Assembly (NCBI GenBank): GCA_023408815.1
Contig: JAEYJO010000072.1
Location: 1-40,868, forward strand
DNA: 40,868 bases
DNA from: Bacillota bacterium
Lineage (GTDB): Bacteria; Bacillota; Clostridia; Lachnospirales; Lachnospiraceae
Reading direction: 5' to 3'
Shown piece after piece: positions 8,352 through 17,513 of the stretch (within the stretch, counting starts at the first letter, position 1; each line of letters begins with the position of its first letter). The notes below the pieces were generated by a model. It was given only the letters and a program-made list of their open reading frames with translations, was not told where the DNA came from and did not search any database. The translations under genes and the position numbers were made by a program.

Positions 8352-10240
8352 GTGTGCCAGGCATGGCACTAATCTAGCTGGTGCAAGTCCAGTCACGGGT
8401 ATTTACCGCCAAGTGTAGTGAACCACAAGTTGGTGCCAGTAATGGTATGGATGAAGGAAGTGGTGTAACGAAGTTCTTGAGCCTACGAACAGAAACTTGA
8501 TAAGGCGATTAGGTGGGTGAGGTTGCAAGACAAACTTAAGCCCAAAAGGTAAACGTAAACCGAAGTTGTAAATCAAGAGGTTGTGGAATGAAAGATTAGT
8601 GTCTTACCCTGGGAGACCCTACCCACATATCAGAAGATATGGTCGAAAAAGGTTTGGGGAGGGAGTCAGATGAAGTCATAGTAGGCATAACAGCTGAAGG
8701 ATTGAAGCGATTTATAGTACAAATCGCTACTTATAAAATAATACATTAGCCAGAAATCAGATGAATAAGAAGAGTAGGAACGTAACCGAGGGATATTGTT
8801 TATATCGGGAGGGGCGATGTGTAGGAATCTTATAGTAGAAAGAGGAGTAACAACAATGGAATTAATGGAAATGATATTAACAAAGGAAAATCTAAACCGA
8901 GCCTATAAAAAAGTAGTTGCTAATAAAGGTGCAAGCGGGATAGATGAAATTACTGTGGAAGAATTGGGAAGCTATATCAGAGAAAATCAGGAAGCTATTA
9001 TCAATTCGCTTAGAAACAGGACTTATTTTCCAAAACCTGTACGAAGAGTATATATACCGAAAGATAATGGTAAGAAAAGACCTTTAGGAATACCAACTGC
9101 ATTAGACAGAACAATTCAGCAAGCAGTAGCACAGCCAATATCAGACATTTACGAAAAGATATTTAGTGAATACAGTTATGGATTTCGTCCCAACAGAAGT
9201 TGTCACGATGCAATCAAACAAGCATTAGAATACTTAAATAGTGGACATGAATGGGTAATCGACTTAGATATTGAGCAATTCTTTGATAAGGTAAATCACG
9301 ATAAGTTAATTCAAATTCTTAGAGAACAAGTAAATGATAGCAGTGTCCTTAACCTCATACGCAAATATTTAAAAGCAGGAGTAATGGATAAAGGAATTGT
9401 TAAAGCTACAAAAACTGGCGTACCGCAAGGCGGACCTATTTCAGTTATACTTTCAAATGTGTATCTTGATAAGCTAGATGAGGAATTGGAGGAGCGTGGT
9501 CTGCGTTTCGTAAGATACGCAGACGATGTGCTGATATTCACGAGAAGTGAAGTTGCAGCAAATAGGGTTATGACTTCAATATCTAGTTGGATAGAAAGAA
9601 AGTTATTTCTGAGAGTGAATGCAACAAAATCCAAAGTAGTAAGACCGATGAGAAGTAAATATCTAGGATTCACGTTCTTGAAGAACGGTGGAGAATGGAA
9701 AGTAAAGCCCACAAATGAGAAGAAAGCGAAATTATATCAAGTAATGCGTGAGTATCTCAAAAGAGGAAAAGCAATATCAAGACCCTTAGTAGTTACTATA
9801 AAAAGAGTAAATCAAATTGTTATGGGTTGGATAAATTACTTTAGAATCGGAATGATGAAGCAATTCATGAATGAGTTTGGTCAATGGCTAAGACATAAAA
9901 TAAGAGTGATTGTTATAAAACAATGGAAAATGCCAAAGACCATTTTCAGAAATCTGTCTTACTTGAATAGAAAATATAAGAATGGATTTAATGCAGAAAG
10001 CATTTTCAAAGTTGCAAACTCAAGGCTTGGTTGGCACAAAAGATGTAGTATGGATGTAGTGAATTATATTATAAATCCTACACTGCTTGAAACGAAAATA
10101 AAGGACGGAGCTGGTTTGCTCAATCCTTTAAATTATTATCTAAGAAAAGTTGGAATATAAGTTGTAGAGCCGTATACGAGACCCGTACGTACGGTTCAAT
10201 GAGAGGGAAATAGTTCTTAGCAATTATTTCTCTACTCTAT
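8352..10240 (+). mobile_element. Group II intron, probably bacterial class C
   Basis: The 5' end is GTGTGCC at 8352, matching the GUGYG consensus. The maturase lies in domain IV. Domain V is seen at 10167-10197: an 8-bp outer stem (GAGCCGTA with TACGGTTC), a bulge, and a TACG/CGTA inner stem. Domain VI follows, ending in CTACTCTAT at about 10240. The total is about 1,889 nt. It sits right behind a terminator hairpin and its encoded protein lacks the endonuclease domain, both typical of class C. Its removal would join the HEPN terminator to the short leader of the relaxase gene, so no coding sequence is interrupted. The exact 3' boundary is uncertain by a few bases. Confidence 0.88.
8856..10160 (+). 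CDS. ltrA: Group II intron-encoded reverse transcriptase/maturase
   Basis: The 434-residue protein copies the intron RNA into DNA during retrohoming and helps it to splice. It contains the RT blocks in order (YFPKPVRRVYIPK, RPLGIPTALDRTIQQAV, YGFRPNRSCHDAI, GVPQGGPISVILSNVYLD) and the catalytic YADD at residues 221-224. A maturase X domain follows (VNQIVMGWINYFRIG and a basic IKQWKMPKT segment). There is no C-terminal HNH endonuclease domain. ATG 8856 is preferred over the upstream in-frame start at 8796 because AGAGGAG precedes it. The frame is intact, so the intron may still be active. Confidence 0.93.
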   Translation: MELMEMILTKENLNRAYKKVVANKGASGIDEITVEELGSYIRENQEAIINSLRNRTYFPKPVRRVYIPKDNGKKRPLGIPTALDRTIQQAVAQPISDIYEKIFSEYSYGFRPNRSCHDAIKQALEYLNSGHEWVIDLDIEQFFDKVNHDKLIQILREQVNDSSVLNLIRKYLKAGVMDKGIVKATKTGVPQGGPISVILSNVYLDKLDEELEERGLRFVRYADDVLIFTRSEVAANRVMTSISSWIERKLFLRVNATKSKVVRPMRSKYLGFTFLKNGGEWKVKPTNEKKAKLYQVMREYLKRGKAISRPLVVTIKRVNQIVMGWINYFRIGMMKQFMNEFGQWLRHKIRVIVIKQWKMPKTIFRNLSYLNRKYKNGFNAESIFKVANSRLGWHKRCSMDVVNYIINPTLLETKIKDGAGLLNPLNYYLRKVGI

Positions 10241-10268
10241 TTACCAAAAACTCAGAAAGGAGGCTGCC

Positions 10269-13067
10269 ATGCCGAAAATCATATTCACCTCGCAATATAT
10301 GCGGGATGCTCCGCCAGCCCAGCTTGAAAACTATGTGAAGTACATTGGAACCCGTGAGGGTGTGGAAAAGATTGACGAGAGCAAGCTGCTGTTACCGGCT
10401 ACGGTCAAACAGCAGCTGCTCATCGGACAACTCATCCGTGATATCCCCTCCGCTAAGGAGATGCTGGAGTATAGCGACTACTGCGAAAGCCCCACCATCG
10501 GCAACGCTACCGAATTTATTTCCCTGGCATTGGAGCAAAATCTCAATCTTATCGGCAAGCGTGAAAATTATGTGGATTACATCGCAGGCCGCCCCCGTGT
10601 GGAGCGCATCGGTGAGCATGGTTTGTTCACCGATGCAGGTGTTCCGGTGGTGCTGGCACAGGTACAGGAGGATGTGTGTGGTCACAAGGGCGCTGTCTGG
10701 ACTCATGTCATCAGCCTGCGCCGGGAGGATGCCGCAAGGCTCGGATACGACAGCGGAAAGCAGTGGCAAGATTTACTGCGCAGTAAAAAAGCCATGCTTT
10801 GCAAGCATATGAAAATTGACAGTGAGAACCTCAGCTGGTATGCCGCCTTCCACAACGAGAGCCATCATCCCCATGTGCATCTCATGGTCTACTCCGCCAA
10901 GGACAATGACGGTTTTCTCACGGAGCCTGCCATTGAAGCCATGCGCTCAGAGTTGGCACATGATATCTTCCGTCAGGACTTTGCTCATATTTACGAGCAT
11001 CAGAACGAAGCCTGCAGCCAACTCAAACAGGGTACCGCAGAGGTGATGTCCGGACTGCTTTCACAGGTGCAGGATCGTGTCTGCGAAAACAAAGCCATCG
11101 AAGCGGATCTGCTGCTGTTGTCAAAACGGCTTCAAAATACCGGCGGCAAAAAGGTGTACGGATACCTCAAGGCCGATGTGAAAGCCATCATCAACCACAT
11201 CGTGGATGAGCTTGCCAAGGAGGAACGGATCGACAAGCTCTACCGGGTATGGAACGACTGGCAGAATGAAATCCTCAAGATTTACATGAATAAGCTGCCG
11301 CCCCTTCCTCCACTCTCGCAGCAGAAACAATTTAAGAGCATCAAAAATATGGTGATTGCCGAAGCGTTAAAGCTGGGTGATTACCATTTCTTATTTGAGG
11401 ATGAAGATGCACCGGAACCGGAGCTTACAGAGCCTGCGGCGGGTGAATCGGAGGAAGCCTTCATGGAGCCTGACGATGTGATCTTTCGTGCCGAGTGGAG
11501 TGAGCAATACAAGCTGGCGAGGCAACATCTCTACGGCAGCGAGGATGTGCCGCAGAATTTTGATAAGGCATATCATCTGTTCCTGCTGGAAGCGGAATCC
11601 GGCAATGCCCTTGCCATGCATGACCTCGGAAGAATGTTCGCCGATGGCTTAGGCCGTGAGATTGATTTACAGGCCGCACACGCATGGTATGAAAAAGCGC
11701 TGGTCGCCTTTTTATCCGCAGAGGAAGAAAAGCCCAAACCCTATCTGGAATACCGCATTGGAAAAATGTATGCGGCCGGTCTCGGAACTGATCAGGACTA
11801 TGGGCAGGCGGCCTCATGGTTTCAGGAGGCGGTGGATAAGAAACATAAATACGCCCAATATTCCCTCGGCTGTTTGTATTACCGTGGTCAGGGTGTGTCG
11901 CAGGATTATGCGCAGGCGCTCCGGCTCTATACCCTGTCCGCCAATCAGGGAAACCCATATGCGGATTATGAGCTTGCCAAAATGTACCGTGATGGTGTCG
12001 GTACACCGGTGGATGCTGCTATTTCCAATGAACATTTCAAAGCCGCCTTTTCCGGCTTTTATCGTCTGGAAAAGGATAGCCATGATGACAAGCTGCAATA
12101 TCGCCTCGGTCAGATGCTCTATACAGGAACCGGTACAGAAAAGGATGCGCAGGCTGCGGTTTCCTATCTGGAGAAGTCGGCGCAGCTCGGAAATGTGAAT
12201 GCTCAATATCTGCTGGGCAAGGTGTGTCTGGAAACCGGTATCGGAAATCCTGCGCAGGCAATAGCTTGGATGACTAAAGCAGCGGAGGCCGGAAACGCCG
12301 GAGCGCAGTATGCTCTCGGAAAGCTGTACCGGAATGGCACTCATGTGGAGAAAGACATTCAAAAGGCGGTGGCTATGTTTTCAGCCGCCGCAGAACAGAA
12401 AAATGAGTATGCGGCCTACCAGCTCGGCAAACTCTATCTTTCCAGTGAGGATATCCCGAAGAATGTTCCCGAAGCAATCAAGTGGCTTACACTTTCCTCC
12501 GATTTCGGCAATGCCTACGCCCAATATGCCTTAGCAAAGCTGTATCTTTCCGGTGACAGTATTCCCAAGGATGTCGGTGCGGCAATCCGACTGTTCACCT
12601 TATCGGCAGAGAAGAAAAATGAGTTTGCGGCTTACCAGCTCGGCAAGCTCTATCTTCTTGGAGAAGATGTTCCAAAAGATGTGGACACCGCTATCCGTTG
12701 GCTGACCGCTTCTGCCGATCAGGGGAACCAATATGCACAGTATACTCTTGGTAAGCTGTATTTTTATGAGGTTGATGTTCCCCGTGACAAGGAAAAAAGC
12801 CTTTACTGGTTGGGGCTGTCTGCGGCACAGGGCAATGTTTACGCACAGTACCTGATTGACAACATCAATAGCTATCGCAACCCCTCGGTGCTGCTGGCCG
12901 CTACCCGGCTGATGCACCGGCTGGAAAATCTGTTCCGAGAGGATTATCGCAGAACCGCAGGCATCTCCGCCGGTCATATTGACCGCAAGCGCAGACGGAA
13001 GTTGCAGGAGAAAAAGCAAGCGCAGGGTCACAAGCGGGATGACCATGCGCCACAAATTCATTTATGA
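10269..13067 (+). CDS. MobP-family relaxase with C-terminal Sel1 repeats
   Basis: The N-terminal ~270 residues form the relaxase that nicks oriT and stays covalently bound to the transferred strand. Candidate nucleophile tyrosines are Y101/Y104 (ENYVDYIAGRP), and the metal-binding histidine motif is HHPHVHLM at residues 199-206. A charged linker follows. From about residue 410 to 875 there are roughly a dozen Sel1-like repeats (pattern A-x-Y-x-L-G-K-L-Y-x-x-G with A-W-Y/A-I-x-W), giving a superhelical protein-binding tail. The C-terminus is very basic (DRKRRRKLQEKKQ). The ribosome binding site is AGAAAGGAGG. The gene lies just behind the group II intron and 15 nt before the Toprim gene. At 932 residues it is much longer than relaxases without the repeat tail. 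The repeats may dock the coupling protein or T4SS, but that is inference. Confidence 0.9.
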   Translation: MPKIIFTSQYMRDAPPAQLENYVKYIGTREGVEKIDESKLLLPATVKQQLLIGQLIRDIPSAKEMLEYSDYCESPTIGNATEFISLALEQNLNLIGKRENYVDYIAGRPRVERIGEHGLFTDAGVPVVLAQVQEDVCGHKGAVWTHVISLRREDAARLGYDSGKQWQDLLRSKKAMLCKHMKIDSENLSWYAAFHNESHHPHVHLMVYSAKDNDGFLTEPAIEAMRSELAHDIFRQDFAHIYEHQNEACSQLKQGTAEVMSGLLSQVQDRVCENKAIEADLLLLSKRLQNTGGKKVYGYLKADVKAIINHIVDELAKEERIDKLYRVWNDWQNEILKIYMNKLPPLPPLSQQKQFKSIKNMVIAEALKLGDYHFLFEDEDAPEPELTEPAAGESEEAFMEPDDVIFRAEWSEQYKLARQHLYGSEDVPQNFDKAYHLFLLEAESGNALAMHDLGRMFADGLGREIDLQAAHAWYEKALVAFLSAEEEKPKPYLEYRIGKMYAAGLGTDQDYGQAASWFQEAVDKKHKYAQYSLGCLYYRGQGVSQDYAQALRLYTLSANQGNPYADYELAKMYRDGVGTPVDAAISNEHFKAAFSGFYRLEKDSHDDKLQYRLGQMLYTGTGTEKDAQAAVSYLEKSAQLGNVNAQYLLGKVCLETGIGNPAQAIAWMTKAAEAGNAGAQYALGKLYRNGTHVEKDIQKAVAMFSAAAEQKNEYAAYQLGKLYLSSEDIPKNVPEAIKWLTLSSDFGNAYAQYALAKLYLSGDSIPKDVGAAIRLFTLSAEKKNEFAAYQLGKLYLLGEDVPKDVDTAIRWLTASADQGNQYAQYTLGKLYFYEVDVPRDKEKSLYWLGLSAAQGNVYAQYLIDNINSYRNPSVLLAATRLMHRLENLFREDYRRTAGISAGHIDRKRRRKLQEKKQAQGHKRDDHAPQIHL

Positions 13068-13082
13068 TGGGAGGTTTTATCT

Positions 13083-14015
13083 ATGTCAGGCTATATCCAT
13101 TTTACAGACGAACAAAAGGAACGAGCCAACTCCGTGGACTTGGTGGACTTTCTCCAGCGGCAGGGAGAGAAGCTCCTGCCCTCCGGCAGAGATAAGCGGC
13201 TGGACAGCGATCACAGCATCACGGTGCGGGGAAATCGCTGGTATGATCATGCTTCTGAGGAGGGCAGCTTTGCCATCGACCTTGTAAAACGGCTCTACAA
13301 CCTGTCTTTCCCGGAGGCGGTCAGCCTGCTGCTGGGCGGTGAGCAAGGCGTGGAATACCGTCAGCACAGCAAAAGCAGCGAACCAGAGCAGCGAAAACCC
13401 TTTGTTCTGCCACCAGCGTACACGGATATGCGCCGGGTGTTCGCCTATCTCATCAAGCAACGCTGCATCAGCCGGAAGGTGCTATCGGAGTTCGCCAGAG
13501 AAAAGCTGCTGTTTGAAGATGCCGAATATCACAATGCTGTGTTTGTCGGCTTCGATGAAAAGGGCATTGCCCGTCATGCCCATAAGAAAAGCACGGCAAC
13601 CGGCAGCAGCTTTCGCATCAATGTGAAGGGCAGCCATCCAGCCTACAGCTTTCATTACATTTCCAAGAATCCGAATCCCCACAACCTGTTTGTGTTTGAA
13701 GCGCCCATTGATCTGCTGTCGTATATCAGTTTGCATCCTCAAAATTGGAAAAACGCCAGTTATGTGGCGCTGAACGGTGTGTCGGAACAGCCTGTACTAA
13801 AGATGTTGGAACTGTACCCTCAGCTTCAACGAGTGATACTTTGTCTGGACAATGATAAAGCTGGTCTTAAAGCCTCCAGCCGCATTCATAAAACTTTACG
13901 GCAGCAGGGTTATGAAACTGTTGTATATGATCTTTCGGCACATAAGGACTGGAATGAAGATTTGAAAGCCGTGTGCTCGCAGGAGCAAGCCGCACCATCT
14001 ATGGTAATGACATGA
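13083..14015 (+). CDS. DUF3991/Toprim-domain protein, primase-like
   Basis: The 310-residue protein starts with a helical region and a DUF3991-type segment (RGNRWYDHASEEGSFAIDLVKRLY), a zinc-ribbon-like position without cysteines. A Toprim domain follows at about residues 190-290 with FVFEAPIDLLSY (catalytic Glu) and RVILCLDNDKAGLKAS (the D-x-D motif of Toprim enzymes). Such proteins are found beside relaxases and are thought to prime or process the transferred strand in the recipient. It begins 15 nt after the relaxase gene with GGGAGG as ribosome binding site, so the two are probably one operon. Confidence 0.85.
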   Translation: MSGYIHFTDEQKERANSVDLVDFLQRQGEKLLPSGRDKRLDSDHSITVRGNRWYDHASEEGSFAIDLVKRLYNLSFPEAVSLLLGGEQGVEYRQHSKSSEPEQRKPFVLPPAYTDMRRVFAYLIKQRCISRKVLSEFAREKLLFEDAEYHNAVFVGFDEKGIARHAHKKSTATGSSFRINVKGSHPAYSFHYISKNPNPHNLFVFEAPIDLLSYISLHPQNWKNASYVALNGVSEQPVLKMLELYPQLQRVILCLDNDKAGLKASSRIHKTLRQQGYETVVYDLSAHKDWNEDLKAVCSQEQAAPSMVMT

Positions 14016-14100
14016 AAAGCATGCAGCTGATGAGTAACCGTCATGCTCGGTTTGCTTATTAACCAAATGTTACTAAAGCGGATTGACTGGAATTTACAGA

Positions 14101-14640
14101 CTATATTCCAACTATTTTTCTTGCTGTATTTGCTGTTCGGATTGTAATCTTGTCCCTTATATTTGAACTGGCCGTCTTTGACCACCAATTTGTCTTTTGA
14201 TAATCTTTTCGGTTAAAAGACCAGAAAACAGCATTTTTATAATTGTATACTTTCTCATACTCCTCTTTAGGACTTCCAACCTTATTATAAAACTCGTTGT
14301 AAGATAAGGGAGGAAACATAAAAATAAGATTATCATATATGTCCTTGTTATCATCGCCCCACCAATCGGGCGCATGATTTAATATATCTTCCAATTCCTC
14401 CTGTAAAATAATAAAAACTGGTATATCTAACTCAAACTTGTTTTTTATCATCGTTTTTATTGTATTTGCAAGAACAGCCGTATCATCTATATCACTTGAA
14501 AAGATAACGTTGCCGCTATTGAGATGTGTAAAAACTTCTGTATAGCCCATTTCTACAAAACCTGTTTTTAGTTCAGACATTGCTATCTTATTTTTGCCGC
14601 TTACATTGATACCTCTTAATAATGCAATGTATCTTTTCAT
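14101..14640 (-). CDS. DUF1697-family protein
   Basis: This 179-residue soluble protein starts MKRYIALLRGINVSGKNKIAMSELK, the unmistakable start of DUF1697, and ends with the family's SKT..S.IRDKITIRTANTARKIV block. The biochemical function of the family is not established. It is transcribed against the transfer genes, is AT-rich, and has its own ribosome binding site (GAGGTGA, 9 nt before the ATG). It therefore looks like a cargo insertion between the Toprim and VirD4 genes. The intergenic bases 14641-14788 hold the starts of both flanking units and nothing else recognisable. Confidence 0.88.
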   Translation of the reverse strand: MKRYIALLRGINVSGKNKIAMSELKTGFVEMGYTEVFTHLNSGNVIFSSDIDDTAVLANTIKTMIKNKFELDIPVFIILQEELEDILNHAPDWWGDDNKDIYDNLIFMFPPLSYNEFYNKVGSPKEEYEKVYNYKNAVFWSFNRKDYQKTNWWSKTASSNIRDKITIRTANTARKIVGI

Positions 14641-14788
14641 ATAACAATTTCACCTCTTGAAATTCCAATTTAGTAATTCGTCTACTATCTTAAACTTGAT
14701 TAACAATTGCTGAACCTTATATTTCTAAGGATAATATTTACAGTCATTATACTACAAGTTCAATTCAAATAAAAGAAAGGAGTTCCCT

Positions 14789-16591
14789 ATGCCATCTCAA
14801 GTAACGATCCTCATAGCAGTGGCCGCCGTGATGTTTTTTGTCATCGGCGGTCTTTCTCTTTTAGCACACTATTATACCCTTAGCGGCATCAAATCCAAAA
14901 CGGTCGGTGACGGTCAGCACGGTACCGCCCGCTTCGCCACAGAAAACGAAATCAAACGGACATACACCCATGTACCCTATGAACCGGAGAAATGGCGACG
15001 TGGGCAGAATCTGCCCGCCCTGCAGGGGCTTGTGGTGGGCTGCAAGCAAAAAGCTGGTTCCACAACCGCCCTCATTGATGACGGCGATATCCACTGCCTT
15101 ATGATTGGCGCTGCCGGTGTCGGCAAAACTGCTAACTTTTTGTACCCCAACATCGAATACGCCTGTGCCTCCGGCATGAGCTGGCTCTGCACGGATACCA
15201 AGGGCGACCTGTTTCGAAATTACGCAGGCATCGCAAAGGATTACTACGGCTATAAAATATCGGTGCTGGATTTGCGCAACCCTACCCGCTCGGACGGAGA
15301 TAACATCCTGCAACTGGTTAATCGATACATGGATGCCTATATGGACAACCCCGAGAATCTGTCCCTGAAAGCCAAGGCTGAGAAGTATGCGAAGATCACT
15401 GCCAAGACCATCATTTCCAGCAGCGGCGAGGATTCGGCAAGCTACGGTCAAAATGCCTTCTTCTACGATGCTGCTGAGGGCTTGCTTACCTCGGTGATTT
15501 TGCTGATTGCGGAATACTGCCCTCCGGAAAAGCGGCACATCATATCGGTGTTCAAAATGATACAGGATTTGCTGGCTCCCTCGCCGGTGAAGAATAAAAG
15601 TCAGTTTCAGCTGCTGATGGATAAGCTGCCCTCCGACCATAAGGCAAGATGGTTTGCGGGTGCCGCCCTCAATACCGCCGATCAAGCGATGGCCTCAGTG
15701 CTGTCCACCGCTATGTCACGCCTCAATGCCTTTCTGGATTCCGAGATGGAGCAGATTCTGTGTTTTGATAGCTCGCTGGATACGGAAACCTTCTGCAAAG
15801 AAAAGTGCGCCATCTTCATCGTACTGCCGGAGGAAGATAACACAAAATACTTTATGGTCAGCCTGTTCCTCCAGCAGCTCTACCGGGAGATGCTGACGGT
15901 GGCCGATGAATATGGAGGTAAGCTCCCCAACAGAGTAATGATCTTCGCCGATGAAATCGGAACCATCCCGAAAATCCAGTCAATGGAAATGATGTTCTCC
16001 GCAGGCCGTTCCCGCCGCATCAGTATGATACCCATCATCCAGTCCTTTGCACAGCTTGAGAAAAACTACGGCAAGGAGGGTTCCGCCATCATCATTGATA
16101 ACTGTCAAGATATTCTGTTCGGAGGCTTTGCGCCAAACTCCGAAAGCGCTGACATCCTCTCAAGGGCGCTGGGAAACAAGACCGTCATGTCTGGCTCCAT
16201 CAGCAGAGGAAAGAATGATCCCAGCCAGAGCCTGCAGATGATCCAAAGGCCTCTGATGACACCCGATGAGCTGAAAACCCTGCCTAAAGGCAACTTTATT
16301 CTCGCCAAGACCGGCTGCTGTCCCATGCGTACCAAGCTGCCGCTGTTCCTCAAATGGGGCATCCGGTTCGGAAAATCCTTTGAGGTCGAGGAACGTGCCG
16401 CTCGAAAGGTTCACTATGCTGACCGCTTCGAGTTAGAGCAGGAAATCCTCCAGCGGGGCTGTGCCTATGAGGAAGATGATTTTGCCGAAATGCCTGAGCC
16501 TCCCGATGGTGATCGCAGCGGTGGTACGTTGCACACACTGGTACCGGAGCATGATCCGGAGCCTCCTGCTATGCCTCTGCGCACTGATTAG
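14789..16591 (+). CDS. VirD4-like type IV coupling protein (CD1115-type)
   Basis: The 600-residue membrane ATPase links the relaxase-DNA complex to the secretion channel. It has one N-terminal membrane helix at about residues 4-31, the TraG/VirD4 entry motif GTARFATENEI, a Walker A motif GAAGVGKT at 107-114 and a Walker B motif (VMIFADEIGTIP) with D388-E389. The segment RISMIPIIQSFAQLE is the typical TraG C-domain motif. Most VirD4 proteins have two membrane helices; only one is visible here. The ribosome binding site is AAAGGAG. The acidic C-terminal tail (EEDDFAEMPEPPDGD) may contact substrates. Confidence 0.92.
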   Translation: MPSQVTILIAVAAVMFFVIGGLSLLAHYYTLSGIKSKTVGDGQHGTARFATENEIKRTYTHVPYEPEKWRRGQNLPALQGLVVGCKQKAGSTTALIDDGDIHCLMIGAAGVGKTANFLYPNIEYACASGMSWLCTDTKGDLFRNYAGIAKDYYGYKISVLDLRNPTRSDGDNILQLVNRYMDAYMDNPENLSLKAKAEKYAKITAKTIISSSGEDSASYGQNAFFYDAAEGLLTSVILLIAEYCPPEKRHIISVFKMIQDLLAPSPVKNKSQFQLLMDKLPSDHKARWFAGAALNTADQAMASVLSTAMSRLNAFLDSEMEQILCFDSSLDTETFCKEKCAIFIVLPEEDNTKYFMVSLFLQQLYREMLTVADEYGGKLPNRVMIFADEIGTIPKIQSMEMMFSAGRSRRISMIPIIQSFAQLEKNYGKEGSAIIIDNCQDILFGGFAPNSESADILSRALGNKTVMSGSISRGKNDPSQSLQMIQRPLMTPDELKTLPKGNFILAKTGCCPMRTKLPLFLKWGIRFGKSFEVEERAARKVHYADRFELEQEILQRGCAYEEDDFAEMPEPPDGDRSGGTLHTLVPEHDPEPPAMPLRTD

Positions 16592-16605
16592 GGGGGTGTT
16601 CGTGA

Positions 16606-16860
16606 TTGAACTATTTATCATCTCTCTATGCTGCGGATGTCCCCCACCGTGCCGTTGTGGTATATCGTTACTTGAAAGACCGGGCAAACAAGGATGGAAC
16701 CTGTTACCCTGCCATCGGCACCATTGCCAAAGACTTAAAGCTCTCCCGCCGCACGGTGCAGAGAGCCATCACTGACCTTGAAAAGACAGGCCATCTTCAA
16801 AAGGAGCAGCGCTGGCGGGAAAACGGAGGCAAGAGCAGTTTATTATTTACGGTGAAATAA
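16606..16860 (+). CDS. Small helix-turn-helix protein
   Basis: This 84-residue protein begins at TTG 16606 behind GGGGGGTG and starts 15 nt after the VirD4 stop. The segment TIAKDLKLSRRTVQRAITDLEKTGHLQKEQRWRENGGKSS is a winged helix-turn-helix of the replication-initiator / phage O-type family, with the recognition helix RRTVQRAITDLE. It likely binds DNA within the element as a regulator of transfer genes or an auxiliary replication factor. It is the last gene of the transfer operon. Confidence 0.8.
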   Translation: MNYLSSLYAADVPHRAVVVYRYLKDRANKDGTCYPAIGTIAKDLKLSRRTVQRAITDLEKTGHLQKEQRWRENGGKSSLLFTVK

Positions 16861-16865
16861 AAAAA

Positions 16866-16925
16866 CACATACTATGCCGCCAAGGGAGCAATGCGTCCTG
16901 TCGGCGGCATATGGTATGTGTCATC
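16866..16925 (+). terminator. Terminator at the end of the transfer operon
   Basis: A long imperfect stem (16866-16881 with 16903-16920; core ATGCCGCC/GGCGGCAT and CACATAC/GTATGTG) begins 5 nt after the HTH stop codon. Five A bases precede and only a weak T tract follows, so it may work for both directions. About 100 nt of sequence with no visible feature follow before the XRE gene. Confidence 0.65.
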
Positions 16926-17029
16926 ATGGCCTATGCAGTGAACCTATCACTTTAAGGATTTCTTGAATACAGAGAAAGAAAATATATACGGTAAAGATAA
17001 CAATAACCATCCTCCCGAAAAGAAGATGG

Positions 17030-17353
17030 TCATTTTGACTCCAGTACAGCCTTCACCGTTGCGGTAATGATTTTAAGATCACGTTCATCGCACCGGGAGA
17101 GCAGTCGTATCAGCTGTTCTTTTTCGTTCTCTATATTTTGGCTTTCTGGATAGAAAATATTGTCTGCCGGAATGTTCAGCGTAAGAATGATCTTGCATAG
17201 CACCTCGAAGCTGGGGTGTTTATGTTCGTTTTCCAACGCCATTATGTATCGACCTGTTATGCCAATTTGTTCAGCAAGCTCATCTTGTGTCAGATTGGCT
17301 GATAATCGGGCTTGTTTAATTGTTGTTCCCAAGTTAGTTAGAATAACATTCAC
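17030..17353 (-). CDS. XRE-family transcriptional regulator
   Basis: The 107-residue protein has an N-terminal Cro/CI-type helix-turn-helix: LGTTIKQARLSANLTQDELAEQIGITGRYIMALENEHKHPSFEVL. A short helical C-terminal segment follows. GTG 17353 is chosen because GGGAGGTG precedes it at 8 nt; the frame extends six codons further to another GTG. It is convergent with the transfer operon. Comparable regulators in Tn916-like elements control excision and transfer, a likely but unproven role here. Confidence 0.85.
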   Translation of the reverse strand: MNVILTNLGTTIKQARLSANLTQDELAEQIGITGRYIMALENEHKHPSFEVLCKIILTLNIPADNIFYPESQNIENEKEQLIRLLSRCDERDLKIITATVKAVLESK

Positions 17354-17513
17354 TTGAAGTTCACCTCCCACACCATTTTACAGTTCAGGTGCGGGAAGTG
17401 GAACGTTCTGTAGTTTCATATTTTTTATGAACCAATAAAGTGCAGCCTATAGGTTGTTAAATAATATAGAAGCCAATCAACAGCATTAGACTGCTTGAGC
17501 AGCTTTTTTATTT
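17354..17513. other. Gap with a plus-strand terminator-like hairpin
   Basis: The 160-bp gap contains CTGCT-TG-AGCAG at 17492-17503 followed by a T-rich run, a small rho-independent terminator pointing right. No gene precedes it on the plus strand, so it may be a leftover from genes replaced by the TetR/hydrolase cargo. The XRE start region and probably its promoter lie on the left side. Confidence 0.4.

Noticed and set aside
8856..10160. Diversity-generating retroelement or retron based on the reverse transcriptase
   Set aside because: The protein has the maturase X domain, and group II intron domains V and VI follow it. No template/variable repeat or msr-msd structure is seen.
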